DNA from: Puffinus mauretanicus
Taxonomy: Eukaryota; Chordata; Aves; Procellariiformes; Procellariidae
NCBI GenBank assembly: GCA_023333565.1
Contig: JAJKFH010000205.1
Coordinates: 496,001-560,000, forward strand
Direction of reading: 5' to 3'
Length of the DNA: 64,000 nt
Both the position numbers and the translations under genes were made by a program. Positions 45,511-56,690 of the stretch are shown here, one piece after another. Below the pieces are notes generated by a model, which ran no database searches, was not told the DNA's origin, and was given only the letters and a program-made list of their open reading frames with translations. Within the stretch, counting starts at the first letter, position 1, and each line of letters starts with the position of its first letter.

Positions 45511-47126
45511 GTAAGTGGTTAGCAAACGATATTAATTTCTGGAGAGTTTAGTGATCAGTATCTATAATACTGAGAAATGACAGTAAAATAAAGCATGTCC
45601 TCAAATGTTATTGCTATAGGCACACAAAATGGAGTCTTATAAGCTATAGATTAATAAAAAAAGCCATAACCTCTTTCCTCTTCCCTTTTCTCTTCCATCC
45701 ATGACTACAAAAGCATCTTAACTTCTGGTCTGAAAAGAACCATACCGCACAGTATCTCTGCTAGAAGATCTCCTCTACAGAATAAAGATCCTATTTTTTT
45801 TGGTGTAGTAATTAACCCCCCCCCAAAAAAAAACCCCAAACAACTTGTACCGGACTGAACACCAGAAGGCTTATTTAAGGTGACGATCTAACACGTTGTG
45901 TTTTGAAGATGACAGGGCCAGGAACAGAGCCGCCAGTGTGACACCTCAGCCTGACGTACGGCATTCAGAAACACACAGAGCGCACAGCCTGAGCACGCAG
46001 GATTATTACAGGCAATCACGAAATGTTAATTGGCTACTAAGGCAAGCTGTATCAAATGAAATGTAAAACAAAACAGAAGCTGTTTCTCCAAGGCTTTTAA
46101 AGTTAAAAGCATGGCTAAGCTTGGGTAGTTAGAACCAATAACACTCAGATATTCCCTTTGATCCCATATTCCTGCATGTCCATTATAAAACTATCGATAT
46201 CGTGTGAAGGTCAGAAGGAAGGTGTAGGCTCTCTGAGGATCAGCCAAATGTTACCTTTGTACCTCTCTCAGCTCCTCTTTCCAATATTTATCTTTATCAG
46301 TGATTCTGATGCCATAAAGAAGGAAAGCTTACATCAAACTCAAGGCAGCGAGGAGAAAAAGAAGTAAGAGATGTTTGCTAGAGAGGACGCTGTCCTGGGT
46401 CTATGCCCGGCTGCCTGGCCACAGGCTTCCTGTGACACCGCACCCCAGTACTGTATTTGCCTCAGGCAGCTTCCCTCCACGTAATGTTAAAGAGAAACAT
46501 TAAATCAACAGACATTTATACACATTGACTTAGAATTCAGTGAATGCAAAAGTCGTTCCATCTCTGGGTCCTAAACTATACAGAAGTTACTAGGAGGACA
46601 AGGCATGGGTGCAACTGCAATGAGGTCTCCCACCAGCTGCTCTTGCCCCCCTGGATTAAGTGGGAACTTTCTCCATTTATTTGGGATGGAGAGTAGTGTA
46701 CAGGTGTGCAGGTTGTTCTCTTAGATATCTACCAGGTTCCAAAATTTAAGAAAATATCAGCAATGCTTTGCCAATGATTCCCAAAAAGAGGCTGTCACAG
46801 GGATTATTTGCCAGCATAGGGGGATAGTAGCCCACAGGTTCTGTGCAATTAGCCCATGATTAAAAGTCTTAGACACAGCAAAAAATCTGAAAAATTGTTG
46901 GAAACATGGGACTGTCGACAAAATGTCTATGGCTGGAGTTTAGATTTTTTTTTTTTACCAGATCCTAAAATCAATGAGCTGAGACACTAAATGGACAGAG
47001 GTGTATCCGATTTTCATGAGGTCATTGAGTCCTTCTGCCTCTGCCACGGAAAACAGTAGAGTTTGTGCCATGGAGGGGCTGCAGTATCTCTCCCAGCTTC
47101 CACGGTATCAGCGCTGCCTTTTTTAG
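45511..47126. other. Gene-free stretch
   Basis: Contains C9 (45816-45824) followed directly by A9 (45825-45833). No gene recognised. Confidence 0.5.
45816..45833. repeat. C9-A9 homopolymer junction
   Basis: Nine C followed directly by nine A; low-complexity sequence prone to slippage. Confidence 0.85.
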
Positions 47127-47290
47127 GACAAGGAAACCCCGATCTGAAGACCACGCTGCAAAGACGAAAGTGGCAGAGATGGTCAAAGTCCCACGAAGAG
47201 ACTCGTGGTGGCCTGCTCCCTACTCCCAGGGCAAACTCAACCTCCTGAACGAGGTTCCAAAGCTCAGGTGCCTCATGGACCTGGCAGCAG
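47127..47290 (+). CDS. Candidate 164-nt coding exon (unidentified)
   Basis: A strong acceptor (atcagcgctgccttttttag) ends at 47126 and a CAGCAG|gtagtg donor follows 47290. The 54 whole codons are rich in GC-ending codons (GAC CAC GCT GCA AAG ACG; CTC AAC CTC CTG AAC GAG GTT). They read TRKPRSEDHAAKTKVAEMV, then SWWPAPYSQGKLNLLNEV and PKLRCLMDLAA. In-phase is 2 and out-phase 1. The peptide is basic at its start and amphipathic at its end, with no membrane span. No family is recognised. A 230-codon minus-strand frame (47014-47706) runs antisense through it, so part of the openness comes from composition. Confidence 0.3.
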
Positions 47291-48260
47291 GTAGTGGTTG
47301 TTTTGGGGTCACGTGAACTCTGAGGGGACTCTGCTCCTGGGCAGGTCTGAGCTTTCAGACCCATCGGGATGGCCCGATTCCCCAAGGAGCAGCATCTTTC
47401 TGATGCAAACAGCCCTCCAGCGCTGAGGAGGAGCAGAGCTGAGAGTGTGCTGTTGCCATAGCAGGGGCAGGGGAATCTATGGAAACCCCTGAAAGGGTAT
47501 TGCTCTATGTAGTTGCAAAACAGCATAGCCAAGGACGGTACCAGGCACTTACAAGGCATGCTGTGAGGCTGGGGTAATTTCAATCCATTTAGCAAAGTGC
47601 TTCCAGTCCTCATTTCAGAGCAGGTAAAAGGAAAATATAGTAAATATTGAACAAACATAGTTAATCTGTATCTACAGCACTTTACCCAAGAAAAAGCTAA
47701 AATCATCTGACTGTTGCCCGCTCTTGGTTTATTATTTTCCTCTCAGGCAGAATGCCTTTTTTTTTTTTTTCTTGTTTAAAAGCCTGGTGCTGTGTGATGG
47801 TTAGCTGCTCTCATTCCCCTCCATACACAGACTCACTAACCCACAAGGCACAGGTGAAAATCATGGTAGTCAATAGCCTGTGGCAATGGCAGACGTTTTG
47901 GTAACATGATATATATCTGTGAGTTAGGGTGGAAAAGTGCCCTTGAAAATTGCTTACTCTCCCACTAAAATGTACAGAATTTTTACTCTAAGGGACAAAG
48001 CAGAAGTCCAATGAATCACTGAAATCAGGAAAACCAAGTAAGGTTCTTTGAATTTGTCCTTTCACAAACAGAGATTGAGGACTCAGTTCTTAAAATATTT
48101 CTTGGTATTGCATTTGTGCTGTGTTCTTGGTTACAGTAGTTTAAATATCAACAGGTGTAGCTAAATTTGTTCTTGAAATTTGCAGGCAGGGTGACCAGGG
48201 ATTAATTTTACTTTCAAGGCTAATACATTTATCAATCTGTTTTTGTCTTCTACCACTTAC
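47291..48260. other. Gene-free stretch
   Basis: Includes a T14 run at 47757-47770. No gene or known repeat recognised. Confidence 0.5.
47757..47770. repeat. T14 run
   Basis: Uninterrupted run of 14 T; low-complexity sequence. Confidence 0.9.
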
Positions 48261-48308
48261 ATCATCATAGTAGTCAAAAGCATTATAAAATGCCTGACCA
48301 GAAATCTT
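48261..48308 (-). CDS. Candidate 48-nt coding exon (unidentified)
   Basis: On the minus strand an acceptor (cccttcataatgttttcaacag) precedes 16 codons reading KISGQAFYNAFDYYDD, then a GATGAT|gtaagt donor. Both borders are phase 0 and the length is a multiple of three. The acidic, tyrosine-rich end is unusual for random sequence, but 48 nt is short. It keeps frame with the phase-0 candidates at 56215-56382 and 41717-41797. Family not recognised. Confidence 0.22.
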
Positions 48309-51300
48309 CTGTTGAAAACATTATGAAGGGACCCCAATTGCTTGCAAAGATTGCAAATCCTTTGTTTTCCAAAGAAAATGCTCATTGCTCATTTTCCATT
48401 GAACTCAGGCGTTTTGGGACAAGATCATCTTTCATGTTCTCTTTTCTGGGGAAATCCTCACTGGATATAAATAGCTACAGCACTCAAATGACTTCCAGTA
48501 GTCTTAGCAAAGGTATAGCTCTGGTATAGAAACTTAACTGGTTATGCAAGTTTTGTTGAGATGATTTCAAGCTGCCTGCTGCTGTGCCTGCTAGAGACAC
48601 TTCTCATCCATTGCTAGCTACAAGAACATTTGAGATTGTGAAAGAATTATTGTGTTTCAAGGCTAACAGGGTTCATTTTGATCGCTGACTCTGGATTCTT
48701 GCATTTTAATCTTCTTAAGCCCAGGGTCCAGGTAGGCTAGCCTGTTGCGAGCAGGACACTGTGGTTGAGAGTGTGGGGAGAAATGATTGCCTAGCATCAG
48801 CTAACCTCAGCTAGATCAGCTCAGTCTCTCCAGTATATTTACAGAGCAAGTCTTGAACTTGACCTTCTTAATCAAGTAGGAAGGTGCTTTAAAAGTGCTC
48901 TGCCACCATGTTTGTTCCAGTGTATAACACAGCTCTGTACAGTTCACAGAGGGCAGCCTGTTATTTTTTGGGTGGGTCTTTTTTGCTTTGTCCCAGAACC
49001 AAGTATGAGCAGAGACAGCAGAAGACCTATCCTGGTCCACGATGAAGGTGCAAGAGCTATAACCTCCTCCTGATGCAACTCACAGGAACCCAAGCAGGAT
49101 TATAGAAAGGTGGCTGGCTGTTAGGTGAGCATTAGGTGAGCCCTACAGAGATCTAATAGGGTGAGTAAGCTCTGAGCAGAAGGCCTGAAGAGGAGGGATG
49201 CCATTCCTTCAACTCAGGCAGAAGTAAGGAGAAAAGCCTCTGGGAGCTGCAGTCCAGTTTGGGTAGAGGCTTTGTTCTGGTGTTGTACCTAGGTTTACAT
49301 TTGCAGAGTACTGCCTGTGCTATGTTTCTGTTTGAAGAACACAAGTGCTCAGAGTAGACTCTGGGTGTCTGAAGCACCCCTTCTGGAAAAGCCACTCTCA
49401 GTAAAGGGAAACAGGCAGCAAATATCACCGGTGACAGGGTGTTTGAAATGAGCACGATCCTTGGCTGTTCCGCACAGCTCATAAAAGAAACCTTCAAGGA
49501 CATGCTGACCATTGAATAGCCCTACCCAAATCAGGTCAGGTTGTACATACCTCTCACTACAATAGCCTCCTCTATATTGCTCTTACATAGCATTGGTACG
49601 AGCAGAGGAAAGCTTTGAATAGGAATCAAGTACATCTGCAATACCCTGATGAACGATTGTCTGCCCTAGAGCCTGAAGGGAGGAAACACCCCTGACTCCA
49701 TTTGAACGTCAATGGCACCTTGGCTCTTAGCTCACCTACCGTTGAGATCGTCACTAGTGGAAGTTTGTACATGAGTATCATATAACCGGAGAAACTACTA
49801 TGCTGTCAGTAAGCCTGTTATTCTGGACAATCAGTGTCTCCAGACAAACTTTAATGAAAGCTATTTAATAATTATCAGAAAGTAGAATGGAAGCTACACT
49901 AAGGCCAGCTATACAGAGCTCCATCTTCTATCAACTTGAATATTGTGCAGCTATTTAGATCAATAAAGAGAAAATGCAAAACGTGCTTTTTACAAATGTT
50001 GCTGAATCCAAAGAAAACTTCTACATCTATTTCAGGTTTGTGTGTGAAACACATCACAAGATATCAGACGCAATCTCAAAATTTTGTGAATGCTATTCGG
50101 TATTTCATGTGATCTAGAGGGACTTCAGGGGCAGCTCACCCTTTCAAGAACATTCAAACTCTTGAGTAGCATCGAGCTAGGAAATGACCTTTCTCTTTTG
50201 TAGGGATGAATTTCTCAAGCTGGTCAAAAATGAAGATGCTACCCCAGATTGGAGGGAAAGCTTTCTCTCTTCCCTCCCCATTTCTCCAGAGGAAAGTAGA
50301 TTTGAAAATTGCACTTGGAAGACATTCAATCAAGCAGACGGTCAGCTGTGCTCACATACCATTTGGATCAGATTTTTAGAACCGTGCCAGAATGTACCTT
50401 ATGCAAAATTAGTAAAAATAATAACACCAGAGCAGAGGAATAACACAGCAAACCATAGAGACACGTAAGGCACAACCAGCCATTAGGTGAAAGGCCAACG
50501 TCATTTAGCAACTCACAAGTTCATAAATGGTAGATTTACAGAAATTCAATCCCCTTCTACTCATCAGGGGATTTCACTACAGACCAGAAATAGCTAATTG
50601 GGAGTAGGAGCAGTGTATTTAAAAAAATGAAACACACTTCAGAAAACTCCTTTGAATCCTTCAAAAAGTAAAAGCACTAATTAAAAAAAGATGTTTCCCT
50701 AAGAAACAGCCACAGGTTTACAGGGTGGGAATTGGCTAACTTATTAGAGTCTGTTCTGTGTGTCTGGCCACTGGTTGGCAAATGCAGACCTTTATACTAT
50801 AAAAACTGTTTCAGTAATACTTTGAAATACTTGCCCAATCATGTTTAGTTCACTTGGGATTCATTATAATACCATTAGATGGGATTATATCATTTGGTTT
50901 AATGTCAATTGCATTTCCATATTGTGTCCAGTGGTTTTATGATGTGGACAAATATTCCACCAAGGACTAGGCTGAGGCCATCACATTTAAATTCTTTTCC
51001 TGAGTCACAGTTGGCAGAAATCCTCATCTCAAGACATCCAGGCTGCAAAACCCTCCTTGGAAGCAAAGGGGAGACCAAACACAGTTTTATGCTATTCAGA
51101 GGATTGTTCCAATGGTGCTTTGTGTTCTAGAGTTTGCTGAACCCACCTAAGCACTTGAGTCAAATACAAAATGCATTGCCTATCTCTCCCTTTTTCTTGA
51201 CTAGAAAGACCACAGTGAACTACAGATTTGATATCTTCTTCTGATTCGTAGTGGCCGGCCAGAGCGGGAGCATGAACACCAAGACAGATGCCTTAGACTC

Positions 51301-52118
51301 CTCACACTGGAAGAGCAACACTGACAGACATCTAAACTACCTGGGAAGTTGGTAACGAGCTGAAGCCCTCAGACTCAAATGCCTGATCACATCTGCTTTC
51401 ATACCTAAAACACTAAATGCTTCCAACAGTAATAAGGCTCTAGAGAAACGAAATCATCATCAGTGGCAACAAGAAGGATATCAGACTTCTTGTCGAACAA
51501 GATTAAAATCCTTTTGTACTATGGTTCTCATCACTGTTTCAGGACAATAAGTAAATAACCCCTTTTCTGGTACGGGGAACAAGCAAAGCTCAGATGTATT
51601 GGATTGCATGATGCATTTTCAACAAAAGTTTTGTTGCTGTCACCTTTAATAGAAATTAAATATATGTGCTAATGGCCTAGGTAACAGGAATGCAGGTTTC
51701 TCTGTATGGGAAAAAGTGTTGCTTTCTATCAAACTTACAGTCATACTAGAGAAGAAGGTGGATTCTGCTGTCTAAAGTTGCCTGGAAGTATTTTAAATAA
51801 AGCACATGCTAAAGCACAGAAAACATCTAAGCAAACAAAAAAGAAAGAACATGATAAAAGTATCAGGGCTTCATATTAATGATAATAATCTTAATAATAA
51901 AAATAATGTGTAATAGGACTATACAGATAAATAATCAGCTCTAAAATACATGGTGGTGAAAGATGGGTTTTATTTTTCCTACAAAATATTGCATGTTGAT
52001 GAAGCATTTGTTCCTGATCATAAAATAATACCAATCACTAGCAAGTTAGGTGTTAAAAAAATTAGATCTGATCCAGAGTTAGTTTGCTTGTAAAAACGAG
52101 CATGATGCTCTGATTTCA
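48309..52118. other. Gene-free stretch
   Basis: Low in repeats. A perfect TCACCGGTGA palindrome lies at 49425-49434. An acceptor at 50203 (ttctcttttgtag) opens an 88-codon frame to 50468, but no donor or polyadenylation signal supports it. No gene called. Confidence 0.5.
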
Positions 52119-52349
52119 ATGTGTATGCCTGTGTGTCTTTTGGGAACCCTCTGCTCCCTATCTCTTCTAGCTCTCACCTGGGCGCAGCATGTGAGCAGGG
52201 AGCCCGAGGTTCCTGATACCTCCCACCCCAAGGTGACAGTGGAAGGAGGTGATCCCCTGCAATGGAAACTTTCCTTCTTTCCCCTGTACTTTGTACACAA
52301 CAGGGCAAGAATGTGGTGGAGTTTTTTCGCAAACCTTGGAGAAATGTGA
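52119..52349 (+). CDS. Small secreted-type open frame (unidentified)
   Basis: ATG at 52119 (with a second in-frame ATG at 52125) opens 76 codons. The first 23 look like a signal peptide: MCMPVCLLGTLCSLSLLALT, then WA before QHVSREPEV, with an A-x-A-like cleavage region. The rest is a short polar part (VPDTSHPKVTVEGGD) and a hydrophobic tail (SFFPLYFV). No splice-supported extension is certain. On the opposite strand a 74-nt segment (52186-52259) also has splice-like borders. It may be a first exon of a secreted protein or chance; it is not recognised. Confidence 0.18.
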   Translation: MCMPVCLLGTLCSLSLLALTWAQHVSREPEVPDTSHPKVTVEGGDPLQWKLSFFPLYFVHNRARMWWSFFANLGEM

Positions 52350-55239
52350 TGTCTTCAAGGCCTCTTCCCCTCTATCAAATTTGACCAAACACAGCTACTG
52401 GCTCAAAAGCAGAGAGGATAAAGTGTAATAGTTGGCCACAAGCACTCAGTCTCTTGCAACCCCCATAGAAGACTTCTTTCCAGAAAGACATAACCTGATT
52501 TTTCACAAGACGCACACCAGGAGGGAGGAAGGTGTTTGGAACAGTTATACCTCTTGTTGGATGTGCAGTGAGCTTTGCAGATAGTCCTCTGTCCATGTTG
52601 TCCCTGGTGTTAACTGGTCAGCCCAAGGAAGCTGTGAAGAAGGTTTCTCTCAGCTGGAACCTGGCCTGTGGTGCTGCGTCTAGTGGAGAGTCTCAGTGTG
52701 TCTGTAGGGAGGCTTAAGCCTCTTTCTAGGCACCAACCAACATTTGGCCTGGGGAGAGCAAATGAGTCACATCTGCACAGCTCCTTGGCAAACAAAAGCC
52801 CTGTAAAACTCTGCTTTCTTTTAGTTAGGAGTTTCTCACAGGGAAGATATATTTTCATGGGAATTTACAATTTTTTGCCCTCGAGAGAAACTTCACCGTT
52901 TCCCTTAATCAAAAGTGGTGTCATTTTTACCACTAAACATCTCACTTCTTCCCATCTGGCCAAAAACACTCCAGTGAGACATGGGCTTGGAAGAACTTGC
53001 AAGCCTTGGAGGGCTAGATCCAGCGGACCAGGCTGACTCAGTTCCTTTATGGCTCTAGGCAGTGGGCTTGCCTATAAACACATATCCCTGTGTGGATGTA
53101 ACCCCGGCATGTGCAGTTCCTGGCAGATGCAGAGCAGAAGCCAAGAGACAGAGCAGATTTAAACCGCACTCTCTCCTGGAATAGTTAAGTGGGACTGAAG
53201 TGCAGACTTCAATGGTGCTGGAGCAGTGGTGAGGACAGGTCTGGTTTTGGCAGATGCAAAGCCATATGCTGTCCTGTGACCTAAGTACTGGAAGTGATGG
53301 ATTTGCTGGGGAAAGACCTCGACTGACCATGTGGGCAGTGTGGAAAAGCCACGCACGCTGTCCGTGCAGCATTTCCCAGCACTGCTGGGCGGCTGTGCAC
53401 CAAGTTAGCACCGGATTGCAATGAGATGGTCCATTTTATTTTGGACTTTGGTTCTCCCAAAGTCAATTCTCCAAATCTCAAGCACACATGCCCAGGATGA
53501 CACAGGCTGTGTAACCTTGTATAACCTCATGTATAACCACGTGGGGAAGCAGGTCTATTTAAGACATGTTTTGCCTGTAGGTCTGGTGATCATGGGAAGC
53601 TACAGAGGGCTTTGAAGAAGAGCTAGTTGAAATTTACCATTAGATATATTTTTCCATCATTAAAATGGAAGGAAACCTCAAAGAAAAATGTCAGGTTTTT
53701 AATTATTTCCAAAGAAATAAAACCCTGGTAATTGAAAGTGTTCAGTTTGCAGAGCCAACAAGGGAAACATTTCTCTAACAACCAAAAAGTGGAAGTCTGC
53801 AGTCTGTCATGCAGATATTTCCTGCAATATTCAACTGGATAGCTTCTTCAGTTGCTGAAAACTGTAAAAAAAATCAATGGATTTTTCTTTTTGCAATAAA
53901 AAACATTTTTAGTTTGTGCACACTCAACAGTTTTGCAGTGGGGGAATATTTTCTTGACCCCTTCTGTGTCTGGCACTACAGCAGTAAAATACAGGCTTTC
54001 CTTCTGTGGGGTTTTGCTTACGCGCCTTTCCCTTCCCATTAAGATTTCATCTGCAATTCCCAATTCCGAACTCCCATAGGACGGACCTGGGGACTAGAGA
54101 GGCCTTTTTATTCCAAAGTAGGTTACCAGCAAGCATGCCAGTGAGAGGGTTATCGTTGGAAATGAGGTCTTGTTGTGCTCTTATGTGTGCTACCCTGTGC
54201 AAGCATGAGAAGTTTGCATAAGGCACCTTTATGTGTGGGATAAGGCATAGCTCCCTCACAGGAGGTTTGCTAGCGAGGCTGTTCTGTTACACCCGGCCTT
54301 GCAACACTGGTGTCAGCATCTGCTGCCCTCTGCCACAGAATGGAGGTGATGGCTGAGGGCAAGAAATGCAGGGCAAGAAGTGCTTAGCCTGCTTGCTCTG
54401 ATAACCTGAAAGGACCTGGTAGTCCTTCAAAGTCAAAAATTTCCAAATGGAGAGACCGAGCCTATGAGCCTACCAATCTGAAGTGACAGAATTGGAGACA
54501 AGAAAATGAGACTGGATGACTTAGAGCCTATTGAATTTATACAGCACCTCATGTTTTCTAGCTCCCTATGTTTCTAGTTCTTCAAGAAGGTTCCTCTCCT
54601 TTGGTTAGAAAATATCCAGGATATGGCTGATGGTTTCTTTTTCAGAGGGCTTCTGAGATGCAGAGCCATAAATTCCAGCAGGTTGTGTGAGAGGTGTGTC
54701 ATCTTTTTTGTTTGTTTACATGTTTTTTTTGCCCTGAGGATAAAAACCAGTAATAATTACTGCTGCTGTTTAACATGTTCCTTCCGAAGAACAAACCTAG
54801 CCTTCTTCCACTGCCTTCCCTTTCTTGTGTTGTTTCTGAGAAGAAGAAGTGCTGAATGAAAACAGAAAGATGTATTTTTCAAAACCACGTTCGGTGGTGC
54901 ATGTTTCTACTTGGTTTCAAAACATCTCTACACTTCTAGACTCCTTCCTTTTTGAGAAAAGATCTCCAGTTGAGTGTTGGCCCACATAAAGGTGAGCTGG
55001 ACGGCAGTGCACACTAATGGACATGTGAAATAGCTGAGCTGAAAAGGAGGAGGAAGACATGCTGTCGTAGGCAGAGAGATATCTGCATGCTGGTGCTGAC
55101 ATAGTTGCATTTAAAAGCAGAGGAATGGGTGAGCACAGAGTAGGTAGCATATTTAATGTAGGGACGATGTGTTTTAGTTTCTCTTTCAACAGTTTCTTCA
55201 GGAGACAGAACTTCCACAACATGGAGCTAAGGGCCAAGA
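52350..55239. other. Gene-free stretch
   Basis: No gene or repeat family recognised. Overlapping open frames at 52375-53487 lie in moderately GC-rich sequence without domains. Confidence 0.5.
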
Positions 55240-55412
55240 AATGTCAGAGTTTAATTTGGTCTCTGATACTCAATCAGTGCATGCCCTCAGGCAAGTGACT
55301 TATCTTTCCTCTATCTAAACGTCTACATCAGTGAAACAGAGGCGAAAGTACTTTCCACAAGAGTGTCAGTGAGTTTAGCATAACTCATTAATGTCTGCTT
55401 GGAGCTTTTAAA
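55240..55412 (+). repeat. MIR SINE remnant
   Basis: GCCCTCAGGCAAGTGACTTA, then CAGTGAAACAGAGGCGAAAG and TCAGTGAGTTTAGCATAACT, match in order the MIR core (GACCTTGGGCAAGTCACTTA), the CATCTGTAAAATGGGG segment and the GTGAGGATTAAATGAGTTAA tail. A comparatively long copy in plus orientation. Confidence 0.65.
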
Positions 55413-55689
55413 TCCTGCAGCAGAATATCCTCTGCGGGCACCGGTGGTTAATGCACTTGAGGGGTGATGGGCAGGAGAAACCGAAGCCCAGCACCCCCAT
55501 TTTGTGCTCTGTGACTGACAGCTTGCAATACGGTCGTAGGCAGACGGCTGGTGGGTAAACGCGGTGCCAAGTACGGGTCCCCATCAGCGTGATTAGAGGA
55601 TGCTCCCACTGGATAAGACTGTGACTGGGAGAGTGCCAACAATGTCTCACTGAGAAACAAACAACCAATGTATCAGCCCTGATCGCTGC
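55413..55689. other. Short gene-free stretch
   Basis: Nothing recognised apart from minus-strand open frames without domains. Confidence 0.45.
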
Positions 55690-56012
55690 ATTCAGCTAAT
55701 GAAAATGTATGTAATTGATATTTTATAACTATATGGAGAAAGGATTTTTTTTTAGGGCTTTAATGGTATCGATTGACGGAAGAAAGCCAGATAGATGTCT
55801 CTAAGCTGCAGGCTATAGGGCTAAAGTGCCTTTGAGTCAGGAAATGTATACTTGTTTAAAATTCACTTCAAATTTTCACATCATTTGCAGCTTTTAATGG
55901 CATTTTCGGACCCTGACAATTAATCACGTAGCCACTCGAGTCAACTGATTGTCTCATTTCTGATCAATTATTGCTGTCAACCCCCTTCCCCTATATTCTG
56001 CATACTGACTCA
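55690..56012. promoter_or_regulatory. Candidate conserved enhancer-like element
   Basis: A repeat-free block dense in developmental-factor cores: GCTAATGAAAATG, GTAATTGATATT, TATCGATTGACGG (PBX-like), CCTGACAATTAATCACG (MEIS-like TGACA beside a homeodomain core), CTGATTGTC and TCAATTATTGC. An AP-1 site TGACTCA lies at 56006-56012. There are few open frames. This is the best enhancer-like block in the window by motif content, and it sits about 200 bases from the minus-strand exon candidate at 56215. Conservation could not be tested. Confidence 0.3.
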
Positions 56013-56214
56013 TACTAGGGTCTGAAAGAGAATAATTGCCATGAGGCCCTGGGATATGCTTCGGGATGCTCTCCTTGCAGGTGGTCTCTGATACAGAACT
56101 TCAGTCCTCGTTCTTTTCTGAGGTTCATCACTGTTCATTTCATGTGAAGCTGCTTGGAGTGGTCCAGTGGAGGTAATACTCTGCTTTAAAGTATATGCAG
56201 ATATTGTTGCTTAC

Positions 56215-56382
56215 TATTTCCATGAACCCTTCAAGGCAAAGATTGTCTTTTGCCTCAAAAACAGAGTCAGGGTCTTGATCATTACTTAGGCTCCTCATGG
56301 TGCCAAAATACATGAAGTCGTTTGGGTTCTGTTCATTTCCAACTGTGATTACGTGGGCTGTTTTTTCGGCCATGGCATCACG
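56215..56382 (-). CDS. Best candidate coding exon, 168 nt (unidentified)
   Basis: On the minus strand a good acceptor (tctacatgttgctttgcccag) is followed by exactly 56 codons and a strong donor (GGAAATA|gtaagc). Phase is 0 at both ends. The peptide starts RDAMAEKTAHVITVGNEQNP, continues with NDFMYFGTMRSLSNDQDPDS and ends EAKDNLCLEGFMEI. Codon use looks coding (GAC TTC ATG TAT TTT GGC ACC ATG AGG). Several CpGs survive inside it although flanking DNA is CpG-poor. It is a soluble, acidic segment with no membrane span. I could not assign a family. It would be read right to left, with 48261-48308 and 41717-41797 as possible phase-compatible followers. Confidence 0.4.
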
Positions 56383-56631
56383 CTGGGCAAAGCAACATGT
56401 AGAAATAAGAGTTATTTTTTCTCTATAAAATAGCAAGATTAAAAAGCAGGAGATCTGCAGCAACAGGCTCCTACTGCAGAGAAAAAAGGAGAACCTGGGC
56501 TCCCCATACAGGCAACTCTAACATGAAACCCAAGTCTAGATGAAACTGAGTAAAAAGGAGGCAAGTAAAATGAGCTTGCTGCAGCAAAGGCATGGCTTGG
56601 AAAGCTAGTCAGAGGGTTACTTTAAACAAAG
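56383..56631. other. Flank of candidate exon
   Basis: Nothing recognised; it would be the upstream intron if the minus-strand exon is real. Confidence 0.4.
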
Positions 56632-56690
56632 GATTTCTGTTGACTTTAATGGGATTTGGATAGCCCGGAAGTGCTGGCTTAGGTTCAAGC
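56632..56690. repeat. Remnant of palindromic ancient repeat
   Basis: TCTGTTGACTTTAATGGGAT followed by TTGGATAGCC resembles the CATTGACTTCAATGGGA motif with its GTTGGGTGCC-like continuation. Confidence 0.4.

Noticed and set aside
50204..50468. Plus-strand frame after a good acceptor
   Set aside because: No donor and no polyadenylation signal; composition not coding-like.
52186..52259. Minus-strand 74-nt segment with acceptor and CCCAG|gtgaga donor
   Set aside because: Antisense to the secreted-type frame; open in several frames because of composition.
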